DNA of 64,000 bases from Eucriotettix oculatus (GCA_034510155.1 CM067377.1:44416437-44480436), one strand, 5' to 3'. Positions 35,075 through 44,719 are shown, counted from the stretch's first letter. A program made the numbers and translations. Notes: generated by a model not told the origin, from the sequence alone.

Positions 35075-37210
35075 ATTGAATCCATTGAGACGAATGATTG
35101 TTCCTCGTTAAAGATATTTCCTCCTGTTACTGTAGTGGAAATCTTAATATTTGTTTTAGTGTCTCAAGATACAGGTAGGCTAGTTGTGAACTAATAATTG
35201 TGATACAAATTCAATGCCAATTAGCACAAATATTTTAAAACATTTATCTACCACAACAAAATCTTATGAGAAAGCTAATTTAGAAACTAGTACAGCTATA
35301 TTTAAGAAACTAAAGACGTACAACATGAAATCTATTGGAACGCTGCGAAAATTTTACAAAGTGGAAATAGTCTAATAAGAACAAAATTACCAGAAGGTAT
35401 GAACGTCTACATTTGTATTAGTATGAATAATCAAAGTGAGGACATTGTATTAAGCAAAATAAAGCATTTGTTAGGTTAGTGACATGCCGTTGAAGCCAGT
35501 AACATTTTTTTTTCGCTCCTTAGATAGGGATAGACGTCTATTAATATGACGCTCTTTCTAGAAAAATAATTCGCATGACGCGAGCTTATATTTCCGTGCT
35601 CCTAGGTTATTATTTCCTTCTTTATTTTTAACCGAACATTGTTAATTAAATTATTTGCGATGTGAATATTCTGACGCATGTAAGGGTAGATTCGTAATTA
35701 AATTACTATTTGACAGACTTGGCTGAATCAATTTAAAAAGTAGCCGTACCAAAGAGTAAATTTGGTACTTTAATTGTTTATTCCAGGATCAGTGTGAGGA
35801 GAACGAAATAAATTTTTGAGGGGAGGGGGTGCTTAGGCTACATGGGGATGATTCTGTCAACGGGAATTTGAATAGTTTATTATTGTATTCGAAAATACAA
35901 CAGAACTTACTTTAACCAGTAGATCTGATGTTCTGAGATCCGAAGTGGGTCTAGGTTCGAATTCTGGTAATATACTTACCCTATAATAAATAAAGTAGTT
36001 GAATTAATCTGAATTATTACTATAAATAAAACAATAACATCGCCCAAAAGTCAGAAATGAAATAAATTTATTTTAAAACGTTCCGGCGCCGGACGTTGCA
36101 ACAGCATCATGAAATTTTTGTTATAATTAAATTAAAAAACTGAGGAGGTCGCCAAAGTTGAGAGACGATACATTTTCAAATAAAATTATTTAATTTCTGA
36201 CAAATTTACCATAATTTGTGTTTCATTTATGCTTATCCGATATCAGATTCGTCTCTTGTACGGTAGATCGCCACGAGTTTTGCATTCTTGAAGTTCAATA
36301 AACTGTTTTCTGTTTTATTGATTGTTTATTTTTGTTTTCTGAAGTGTTGAAGATATGGCCTAGCATTCTGTTAATATTGATTTGAAGGTTTAAAAGTGTG
36401 TTTTCTGTAACTTATCAATAGTAATTTAAAAATCCAGTACGTAGGTGTTTATGGCTGAATAGCCGAAAGCTTTGTCGTAGAATATTAATTTATAAAAATA
36501 GTTTATATACTGGATATCATTTTCTGTCCGGAATTAAGTGAGAATGAACAATTTCCATTGGTTTGAAAATTTTCATTATATTTCATTTTGTCTCTAACCC
36601 TTGGAATTATTGAATTCGTACTTGATTAGTAAATTTACTTTAGAAATTTACGACTCTGGTAAAGAACAAATTAAAAAAGGACATATTTGACCTGACCTTA
36701 TTAACATCTCACATATCTAACAGAAGCTCGCGTATGAACCGAAATAACGGTATAATTGTAACAATTTCACATTCAGGAACATTTTAATGGCGTGTATGAA
36801 TTAATCTTCCTAAATAATCAATGATGTTAGATATATTGTCTTCTCGTCTTTGCGAGTGAAATCGTGGATGCATAACAGATAAGGTTTCATCTGAAAATTC
36901 TTTAAAAAATACAAAAATATGCTAATCCAGAATATCTTATTTAACCAGTACTTCCAAAGTTATCTTCGTATTAAATGTAATTGTATGTTTCAAGATCAGA
37001 GTTAACATATATACATGAAAGGTCTTCATAAAATGTTATTGAAACTGTTCTATATATTCGTATATTGAATGTAAAATAGAATTGATGAGTACTGCCAAAA
37101 GGAGTTTTCCAGACTTGAAATAAAGAAACTAACAATAAACTCGTTATTCAAGGAATTTATTAAAATTTTTGTTAAAACCTGATAATTAATTTATTATGAT
37201 TATAATTTTT
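35075..37210. other. Unique A+T-rich DNA, no gene seen
   Basis: A weak B-box-like GGTTCGAATTCTGG at 35,954-35,967 may mark another SINE. GGCTGAATAGCCGAAAGC at 36,452-36,469 resembles the stem-plus-GAAA signature of the Penelope-type ends, without further support. No gene was seen. Confidence 0.4.
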
Positions 37211-37214
37211 CCCC

Positions 37215-37549
37215 TTATTTTATCAGTCACGTCAATAAACCAAAAATATAATTTCAATTTTGATTTCAAAACTTTATTTGGAAGAAGTTTTTGGCAATGG
37301 CCATATTCATCTAGGGACACGAAGGTATGTACAATATTTTTAAACATTATATAATTGGGAGAAAAAAAATTTATATCACATTTTAAACAAATTTCCATAT
37401 TTTCTATATTTTTGAAATTTTAATGTTTAAAAATTAAATTGTAATTTATTTTGTAGAAGAATATGGCAATTGCCGAAAGCTTCTTCCAAATAAAGTTTTG
37501 AAATCAAATTGAAATTATTGTTTTGGTCTATTGATGTGACTAATAAAAT
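37215..37549. repeat. Inverted repeat, two ~95-bp arms
   Basis: The left arm (37,215-37,309) and right arm (37,455-37,549) are reverse complements with a handful of differences. Landmarks are AAACTTTATTTGGAAGAAG on the left and CTTCTTCCAAATAAAGTTTT on the right. The spacer is about 145 bases and A+T-rich. The unit could be a fold-back element or two opposite insertions of one repeat. The 70-codon frame over it is a shadow. Confidence 0.8.
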
Positions 37550-37999
37550 TAGGGGATGAAACTCGTTATGTTTAATTCATGAATAAATAGTGATCAGAAA
37601 TTGACATCGAAGATTTTCAGAAATCAATAATACATTGTTCCTTATGAAAGGTACATTCACTAAGGCTTTACGTTCAAATCAGGTTCTGAAATCCTTAGAT
37701 TCCTTGAGTATTGGTTCCTTGTGTTGTGCCGAACAAGGCGATATGGAACTACAAAGCTGGTCTAGATTACCCTGGAGTCCCTTGAGGCACGAGGGGATGC
37801 ATCCCTAGTCCTGCAAGCTTCAGCCTATGAGTATGAATACTTCATCCTCAACGTGATTACTTCATAATTCAAAGTATTTATGTAAACAACACAAATTAAT
37901 AATAATCAATTCAGAGTTTCTGAAAATATTAACTGTAAAATTTTATTATTGATATATATCTAAGCATCTTTATGGCTTAATGTTTAATTGAGGCCAAAA

Positions 38000-38110
38000 A
38001 CAGATAAAAATTAATAAAACAAAACCGAAAATAAATTAATAAAACTGCATGTTTCGGTCCTGATCTGCATCAGATTGAACTAAAATGAAAAAGACGAAAC
38101 ATTATTATTC
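38000..38110 (-). mobile_element. Possible Penelope-like element 3' end
   Basis: On the minus strand CTGATGCAGATC is followed by AGGACCGAAACATG (38,047-38,073 on +). This CTGATG...GAAAC order is seen at the ends of Penelope-like elements, where hammerhead motifs are known. It occurs without coding sequence and the fit is partial. Confidence 0.35.
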
Positions 38111-40360
38111 TCGGGGCGTATTTAAGGGCCTTCTCATATAAACATATTTAAAAAGGTAAAACCCTAATAGGAACTGGCTGAACGATGAAATCTGCAGAAA
38201 GACTGCAGACATAACAATTACCGTCTTCTGCATTCACTGGAACTCGCTGCTAGTCCTCAGATCTCGTACTGGTCACAGATGCCTCTCGACTTCCTTGTTG
38301 CAAAATGAACGTTTGGTCATTCAATCTTCTAGCATTCGCCTTGGATCAACCAATTCAAGACCACAAAACAGATTTAAACACACTCCGTCCTGCACTTGGC
38401 TACCCCCTCTCTCACCATCCATCATCAACAAAATGCTCAATTCCAACTGCCAATCTGCAACCTCTTAATTTCAAACTTCCTAATCAATTTTCGTGCGTTT
38501 TTAATAATTTTTCCTCACTCCAGCTTTTAATTACCTTCGGTGTCGGGGACGAAGTGGTCTCCAATCAAAAACATTTATCTTTAACCTTTGGGAGGAGCCC
38601 TTCACTCCTCTCCATCGATGTTTGGGGAAAACACCAGGTCTCGTCACAGCCAGGTGTCTGGAGTCTCATCGATTTTAGAACCCCCAGACCGGCGCCAAAC
38701 CGTCAAGGTTTCAATTTCTCTGAAGCCGACTGCCTTTGGTTTTTTGCCACCAAATTCCATTATTTCGTTGTGTTTTACCATTACATAGTTATTTCTTCAT
38801 TCAGTTCTAAGAATAAGGCAAAACAGATGGTAATAAGGAGATATATAAGTTTCTCAGGTATCGGCAATGAACATTTAATTTAAGTATATCCAACTTTTAA
38901 TTCAGATAAGGTGTTAGTCGAAAGACCTAGTAAATATATTTAATAAAATGATGATTTTAGGGATTCTAAATTATATAAATAACATGTATTCACTTTCTGT
39001 CTCTTGAGTCGTAATAGTGTTTGCAACATGGGTTAAGTATTTCTGCGAAGATGACGTTTTTGAAACCGTAATAAAATATCATTATTCCGCCTTCTTGAAA
39101 TGTTCTATGTTGTCCAATATTGTTTTTCTTTTAAGAGTTAACGTCTTAGTCAATAAATGTCATAGATTATTAATTATAACTATAATATTATGTTTTAATG
39201 TATTAGGTTTTTGATAGTAAATTTAATAGTATATATAGTTCATTATTAGTTTATATAAGTTTGTATGTAATTTTGACGTATTATTATTATTCTTTCAAGT
39301 ATTAATGAAAAAGGTACTATTTGTTTGTATTCTAGTTCTCTTTTCGTCAAAAAACCTTCTGATTTTCAAATTTATAGTCTGCTAATTTATAATACGTAAT
39401 TATTTTAATTATTACTTGACTCGACGCATTTCTTAGATGAATGTTAATTTTTACCGTTTTATTTAACTAAAAGTTGTTGCCACGGCTAAGTCTCTAAAAA
39501 TAATATATACTCGTAAACAGTTCTCCTCATTTATAATAGTCACAAATACCCAATAGCTCTACAATAAAGCGACGATGCTTTATGTATTACTAAAGTTAAT
39601 TCAATAAATTATTATTACATTCATACTACAGTTTTCCATGGTGCGTGGAGAATAGTGATGGTGGGCTCAAAAAAAATGACTCAGCAAAAACGTACCGACG
39701 CCCCAGGGTTTGGAGATTGCCGCAGGTAAATGGATCTGGATTCGGTAGTCGGTATTGGCGATGTGCGATACCGCAGAAACTGGGTTAGCGCTATCGCAAT
39801 CAGCACGTCACGCTCCTTCAAGGGTTTGTACGTGCCTCAGATGCCCCAAGTCATCACCTTGCCCCAGCTATTACATCACTAGCTTTTATAGCCCAAAGCA
39901 CACGCATCGGCTAATTCACATTTTGCATTCGGCCTGAGACCACTCAGTGTAATTTATTATTCCAAATAAATGTATCAAACTCTCCTTATGAAGATTGCGT
40001 CGGGTTTTATACCTCTCAAAAATGTCTCGTTGAATTATGTCTTCGTTTAACTTCATCCCATTTGAATCCAAGGCTGGCAACTGTTTTTAAAGACTTCCGC
40101 AGAGAACTGCTGACCTGGTATTTTAATTAAACAGTTTATTATTCTACATTGCTATTTATGTAGCTATAAATAAATAAAAATAAAGACCAAACAGAGGACG
40201 TTTATTAATAATCAGCGTAATAAATACCATCACAAAAATATATCACAACGTTTGACTCTAATTGAAGACCTCGTCAAGACCTTATAACTGACAAGCCACA
40301 TGTGATCCATAAGGGACGGAACGACGGCATTACAATTTTCATATTAAAACAATTTGATTG
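38110..40360. other. Mixed unique DNA, one long unassigned frame
   Basis: A 192-codon frame at 38,305-38,883 (+) is among the longest in the window, yet it has no recognisable domain, signal or repeat. Its second half is unlike its first in composition. The segment 39,640-39,940 is G+C-elevated. I treat both as unassigned; the frame could be part of an unrecognised repeat. Confidence 0.3.
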
Positions 40361-40530
40361 TATAGGGGAACTCAGGGTGGAGCGGGATAGAACAGAATAC
40401 CCTATTTTTTTACTGAATAGTGCAGGAATTTAGTAAATTGTACATTGTCAACAAAGAGGTCCTAACAGTCGACTTGACCAGGTTTTTCACCTTGTGAATG
40501 AACCCTTGTTATCGCGAATTTTTATGTAAC

Positions 40531-40914
40531 AGGCTACATGAGCGTGATTCTGAAACAGAAAATTCCCCTTTAATAGCATAGGAAGGGAACTGAAAATTGG
40601 GAATGGGGGTGGATGAGGAAGGTAGAGCAAGGTAGCCAAGGGTTAACTAGGGACCCCGGACTATAGTTTCAGCTAAAGAGATACAGGGAAAACCCTAGAA
40701 AACCTGCATCAGGAAGGTAGGGCTATTGGGTACTATTCTCACGCCCTACTCAATGACGCGAGAGAAGTTTGCTGCAGGTTCGCAACACTCCCATCTCCGT
40801 TTTAGGAGATAGTTGGCCGACTGATCCAATGGGATCAGTGGGCAACTTTACCGTATGCCCAAGGTCCTCGACCCCAGTACAAACACCTCCCAAAATAGGT
40901 GAAGGTGTCTTACA
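40531..40914 (+). repeat. Dispersed repeat A, copy 4 (longest)
   Basis: This is the fullest copy of the family. It begins AGGCTACATGAG and includes CCTTTAATAGCATAGG, AGGTAGCCAAGGG, AACCCTAGAAAACCTGCATC, a GTTGGCCGACTGATCC block and CCAAAATAGGTGAAGGTG. It sits within the DNA transposon, so it inserted later than that element. It has no coding capacity. Terminal repeats were not found, and clear flanking duplications were not established. Confidence 0.7.
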
Positions 40915-41527
40915 TCTGTGAATTTATAATTTTTGCAGCATTTTCGACAAAAGTAAATTTACAAAACTGCTCGCTTTTAGCTCGTTAATGGTATATATTC
41001 GTAAAATAGGTGTCTTGAGCTGCATATAATTTACTATAAGATTTAAATCTACTTATATTAAAGCTCTGTGCAGGGCGGAATGGGATACTATCGTATAAGG
41101 CAAAATGTTGTGTGTTTCTTAAGAAAAAAAGGAAAAACTTGCAGACTCATCTTACAAGAATGAGTTACAGGATTATGTACCCAAAAATTATAGATTTAAA
41201 AATCAAATGACCGTGAAAAGTCGAAAAATGTTAGTAAAGACTGTGCGAAAGGAAAAATAGATAAAGCGATCAACCGTACTATAAATAAGTATACTAAATA
41301 AAACAAAAAAGGTGTTGAGATTTTTCTTAAATTAAATTAAATTTTATTGCACTAATTGTATGTACAAGGCATCCTATACCTTCCTGCCCCGGGGAAGTTT
41401 CTTTTTAAAAATTCATCAAAAATCTAAAATCGTTGTTTTAAGTTATATTGATATTAGATTAATTAAGTAATAAAATAATTTTATGAAGCCATTTTCTTTT
41501 TCCATAATTTTACACCAATTGGTAAAC

Positions 41528-41767
41528 AATAAGTGTCCCGAATAAACAATTCTTGGGATTCCACTCGGGTTAAATGGAGTTTAATCCACGACGTTTCGAT
41601 GAGGTACTCTGCCATCGTTCTCAAGTGAAAGTGAGAACTTGAGAACGATGGCAGAGTACGTCATCGAAACGTCGTGGCTTAAACTCCATTTAACCCGGGT
41701 GGAAACCCAAGAATTGTTTATTCAGAATATACACCGGGAAAACCTTCGATCTTTAATAAGTTTCCCG
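41528..41767. mobile_element. Palindromic mini-element with 13-bp target duplication
   Basis: The flanks AATAAGTGTCCCG (41,528-41,540) and AATAAGTTTCCCG (41,755-41,767) are a target duplication with one mismatch. The uninterrupted site exists at 17,959-17,972 in the other transposon copy. The insert (41,541-41,754) has two 86-base arms, 41,541-41,626 and 41,637-41,722. They are reverse complements with four differences, around a 10-base loop. Each arm carries CGATGGCAGAGTAC followed by a CGAAACGTCGTGG block. After the right arm comes TTCAGAATATACACCGGGAA then AACC, an end shared (inverted) with the insertion at 42.4 kb. The design fits an end-derived, non-autonomous Penelope-like element. Confidence 0.8.
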
Positions 41768-41829
41768 TTCCGCCTCGACTTCCCATTATACATCTCAGAT
41801 TTTTATATTAGTACCCAAAAATTATTTAA

Positions 41830-41935
41830 TACTATGTAAAGGGCAATAAAACTCTTTTTTCGGACACTGTTTTGAGAGTTATTTTATTTTTTAAATGGTA
41901 CCTTTCGGCCAAATTCATCCGAATGGTATAAGAAA
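41830..41935 (-). mobile_element. Penelope-like element C-terminal fragment, inverted
   Basis: The minus strand reads TACCATTTAAAAAATAAAAT, then AACTCTCAAAACAG, then AAAGAGTTTTATTGCCC. The plus-strand copy at 42,946-42,995 reads TACCATTTTTAAAATAAAAT, AACTCTCAAAACCG and AAAGAGTTTTATTACCC. The two are thus opposite copies of the same Penelope-like 3' coding region. Confidence 0.65.
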
Positions 41936-42171
41936 TCAATCAATATATTGGGTACAATTCAGTTCTTAAAAGGCTTTATAAAATATCAGACCTAAGCTCT
42001 TCAAAAGGATATAAAAACTTTTACATACCTTGCACTTACAAAATATTTAATATTATCCCTATATGCCGTACAAAGTACGTTGTTAATATTTAAATTGTTT
42101 GTGATGTTTTACACGTCGTCCGTTACAAATTGGCGGAAAATCTCAGTATAAGCGAGATTACTCGTCAAGCA

Positions 42172-42193
42172 CTATCGATCGGTTGATCGATAG
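42172..42193. repeat. Perfect 9-bp hairpin
   Basis: CTATCGATC and GATCGATAG pair around a GGTT loop. It lies between the two opposed Penelope-like fragments. The function is unknown. Confidence 0.7.
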
Positions 42194-42373
42194 GGTATGA
42201 TTACATAGATTATTTATGTAACCAAAATTAAATATATATGGGTAATATATATTATATCAATTATATATTTTAACGTATAATATTGAGTATTATTATGTTT
42301 GTAATTTACTGATGGTCTCAATGTAATGCCTTCAAATTTCGCTTCCTTCATTTCTGAAATTAATTATGTGATA

Positions 42374-42564
42374 TCTAAGAATATTAGAGAATGTAGGCTT
42401 TCCCGGTGGATAGACTGAACAAGAAGTTCTCGGGATTTCACCCGGGTTATGTCAATGGAGTTACCTGAAGACGATGGCGGAGATAGCCTTCGAAACGTCG
42501 TATCTAATGATTGACATAACCCGGGTGAAATCCCGAGAACTTCTTGTTCAGTCTAAGAATATTA
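42374..42564. mobile_element. Hammerhead-like palindromic mini-element with exact 13-bp target duplication
   Basis: TCTAAGAATATTA occurs at 42,374-42,386 and again at 42,552-42,564. The insert (42,387-42,551) starts GAGAATGTAGGCTTTCCCGG, the inverted form of the end seen at 41.73 kb. A perfect inverted repeat of 45 bases follows (42,412-42,456 with 42,510-42,554; its last bases overlap the duplication). The 53-base centre contains CTGAAGA (42,465-42,471), a GGC/GCC stem (42,476-42,478 with 42,486-42,488) and GAAAC (42,492-42,496). That is the order of a type I hammerhead ribozyme, with the inverted repeat as stem I. Confidence 0.8.
42458..42510 (+). ncRNA. Hammerhead-ribozyme-like core
   Basis: CTGAAGA fits the CUGANGA half of the catalytic core, and GAAA at 42,492-42,495 fits the other half. 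Between them G73-C91, A74-T90, G76-C88, G77-C87 and C78-G86 (add 42,400) can pair as stem II. Stem III would be the very short AC/GT around GTC (42,495-42,501). Deviations: one extra C (42,472) between core and stem II, and a T.T mismatch. Short stem III and long stem I are known for hammerheads in Penelope-like elements. Activity is untested and may be lost. Confidence 0.45.
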
Positions 42565-43040
42565 ATAAAAATTGATTCTTCGAATCTGAGTTTGCTTTTA
42601 AAATTGTTCAGGTATAGAATACGTATTTTATCGAATGGGAATAAAACAATTTGATGTAAACGAGTTCATTTTCACTTTTAAACCTAATAATCGGATTAGA
42701 AACCTATTAAAGTAACTGAAAGACCATTTTGCTTTAGACAATTTGACAAATATAGTATATGAAATACCATTTAAAAACTGCGATAAATCATATATTGGCT
42801 ATACCACAACTAATATTAAAACCAGAACGTAGAATCATAAACAAACATTGAAAACAAAATCGAAAAATTGTACAACATTATCATGCGACGTAAAAACTAA
42901 TTTGCATTTATAGCATGAATATGGTAGTATAACTACCGAAAGCTACCATTTTTAAAATAAAATAACTCTCAAAACCGAAAAAGAGTTTTATTACCCGTTA
43001 CATCAACATTTAAACGGTCAAAAGAACGCAATGCATTTAA
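42565..43040 (+). pseudogene. Penelope-like element, RT end and GIY-YIG endonuclease remnant
   Basis: From about 42,680 the frame gives TFKPNNRIRNLLK, and then, from 42,738, DNLTNIVYEIPFKNCDKSYI followed by GYTTTNIKTRT. The VYxIPCxxCxxxYIGxT pattern is the GIY-YIG endonuclease signature that follows the reverse transcriptase in Penelope-like retroelements. Here the second cysteine (NCDKSYIG) is kept and the first is replaced by phenylalanine. An in-frame TAG follows at 42,831. Later text (HEYGSITTESYHF, then LKTEKEFYY) corresponds to the domain's C-terminal part. The palindromic insertion at 42.4 kb lies just upstream and probably split this copy. Confidence 0.75.
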
Positions 43041-43064
43041 TATTATTTAAAGTGACCTTCTTTA

Positions 43065-43112
43065 TTTTAGTGGCTAACGTCGTTGCCTCAGAACACAGAG
43101 GTCCTGTATAGA
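43065..43112 (+). mobile_element. tRNA-like SINE scrap
   Basis: TTTTAGTGGCTAACGTCGTT followed by GCCTCAGAACACAGAGGTCC matches, in the opposite sense, the element at 43.72-43.84 kb (TAGTGGCTGGCGTCGCTGCC, then AACACAGAGGTCC). Confidence 0.5.
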
Positions 43113-43124
43113 GAAAAGATGATA

Positions 43125-43138
43125 TGTGTGTGTGTGTG
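43125..43138. repeat. (TG)n microsatellite
   Basis: Seven TG units follow the SINE scrap. Confidence 0.9.
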
Positions 43139-43714
43139 CAATCATACATCATATAACTAATACTCCATTCATATTTTACGATGATTTGATAATATAAATC
43201 AATACTATCAACGGGTTTGACAACAAGTTTGATAATAATAATAATACGAATGCATTACAAATCAGGAAACTTCAAATCCCACAATGATATTAAATTCACA
43301 TCAATCAGCTGGCTGTTTTTGCCTCTAAGGATTGTAGATTATACTAATACTGTTATCACTGCAATTTCACGGTGTGTTGTGTCAATACTTTCCGTTACAA
43401 CTAATATTACAGTGATTAAACAAGTAAATATTTTTATATAGAAAAAACAACAACTCCGATTCTAGTATGTGAATTTTAAACTGTGTATTTTTTAATGTAA
43501 AAAAAACAATTAATTTTGACTAAATAGATACTTAGTACATTCTGGTTGTCATATTGCTGTTAAAAACAACAAAATAGATCATTTCAAATGAATAAGACTG
43601 CATATATACAAACTATTCTTCTTCTTCTTGCCATTTAGGTCATTGATCTATCGGATCGACTGCGGACATCTTTCATGACACGTTCTGAATTTGGAGTGGC
43701 ACGTTGTCAGCAGT

Positions 43715-43836
43715 CTTAATCCCAGTCTCCGCGACCATGACGTCGCAAACAACCAAACCCATTCCAGGATTGGAGCCTGGGACCTCTGTGTTGTGAGGCA
43801 GCGACGCCAGCCACTAGACCGCAGAAGGTCGGCAAT
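43715..43836 (-). mobile_element. tRNA-derived SINE
   Basis: The minus strand has GGTCTAGTGGCTGGCGTCGC (A-box region), AACACAGAGGTCCC, then GGCTCCAATCCTGG (B box). It shares the TAGTGRCT and CAGAGGTCC blocks with elements at 29.0 kb (-) and 43.07 kb (+). These are one SINE family. Confidence 0.6.
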
Positions 43837-43904
43837 TAAATTATTACGTAACTAAAATCATGTTTAAATCCAATTCCTTAAGTAAAACTAAACACAAATA
43901 ATGA

Positions 43905-43990
43905 TGGGCTTCCCGGCGAATATGTTAAATAAATTTTTCCCGAATTTCAACAGCGTTTCGCTGGCTAGTCACCATCCTCGTCAGATATAT
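43905..43990 (-). mobile_element. Penelope-like end with hammerhead-like core
   Basis: The minus strand reads CTGACGA (43,978-43,984), then GATGGTGACTAGCCAGC, then GAAAC (43,955-43,959). Then come AATTCGGGAAAAATTTATTT and the shared end CGCCGGGAAGCCC. The CTGANGA and GAAAC boxes are exact. This is a one-armed version of the palindromic units near 42 kb, so it is the same family. Confidence 0.6.
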
Positions 43991-44137
43991 ATTGTATTTG
44001 CCTGCGCTGGAGTTTACTTAACGAATCAAATAATATATTTACTCAAAAATCAATTTTTTGATGTTCAGTATAATAAATAAACAGAAATAGGGTCAAATAT
44101 GTCAGCAAACAAGTTTAACTAGCATTTAGTTATTAGA

Positions 44138-44182
44138 GAAACGACGTTTCACCCATCTTTGAGGACTTATCCAGGTAACGAG
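44138..44182 (-). mobile_element. Penelope-like 3' signature, inverted
   Basis: The minus strand reads CCTGGATAAGTCCTC, AAAGATGGGTGAAACG, TCG. A stem GTCC/GGGT-like followed by GAAACGTCG is the same arrangement as in the units near 42 kb. No coding sequence adjoins it. Confidence 0.4.
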
Positions 44183-44659
44183 ACACGAGAGTTATAAAAT
44201 CAATTCTGATTTTGAATAGATAAGAATGTTAAAATGTTAGTATAATCTTTATAAAAGGAACATAAATAACAGACTAATATTTTTAAATGGATAAAGTAAT
44301 TAATTCAATTTATAATTTTGAACTATAAATAAAAGAAAAATACAAAAGTTATTATTGCGTCATATTTACGATTAAGCGTAGATTTATTCATTCTTAAACG
44401 ATTAGAAGAAATATAATTTTGGTCGATTTTAAATTTATTTTAAATACTATAGGAATCCTCCAGAGTATATACATTTTCAAAATATTAAATGAAACGTAAC
44501 CGCAAGCTGAATAATGAGAATAATATTAATGTTTTACCAGTCCGTTAATTTTCTTTTAACCGTTGTTGTAAACCACTTCAATTAATATGAATGCCAAATA
44601 CAAAATTGTAGCATGATGTGCGATCGAAGAAAGTGTGTCACTACCTGAAAAGTCATTTA

Positions 44660-44715
44660 TGTGCTTATAACTGATTTAAGACAGCATCTTAGGTCGAAAC
44701 GACGTTTTATCCCTT
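44660..44715 (+). mobile_element. Penelope-like 3' signature
   Basis: CTGATTTAAGACAGCATCTT then AGGTCGAAACGACG (44,671-44,704) shows CTGA, a 5-bp stem TAAGA/TCTTA and GAAACGACG. It faces the inverted signature at 44.14 kb across about 0.5 kb of A+T-rich DNA, so the two form another opposed pair. Confidence 0.4.
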
Positions 44716-44719
44716 TCGT

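Larger units (their letters stand above)
40363..41788 (+). mobile_element. DNA transposon with terminal inverted repeats (copy 2), carrying nested insertions
   Basis: The left end, TAGGGGAACTCAGGGTGGAG then CGGGAT, is mirrored at the right end, CCCGTTCCGCCTCGACTTCC then CATTA. Sixteen of 22 inner positions match. Both ends abut TA, which suggests a TA target as in Tc1/mariner/pogo-type elements; the superfamily is not certain. The TIR motif is partly repeated inside (CAGGGCGGAATGGGATA, 41,071-41,087). A stub, MLVKTVRKEK, at 41,229 vaguely recalls pogo-type transposase starts, but no transposase survives. It contains a copy of repeat A (40,531-40,914) and a palindromic insertion (41,541-41,754). 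Without them it is about 0.8 kb and non-autonomous. Confidence 0.7.

Noticed and set aside
41177..41825. Fifteen-base direct match (GTACCCAAAAATTAT) at 41,177-41,191 and 41,811-41,825, considered as a target duplication
   Set aside because: The enclosed stretch has no matching element ends and cuts across the right end of the DNA transposon, so it is probably chance or an old duplication.
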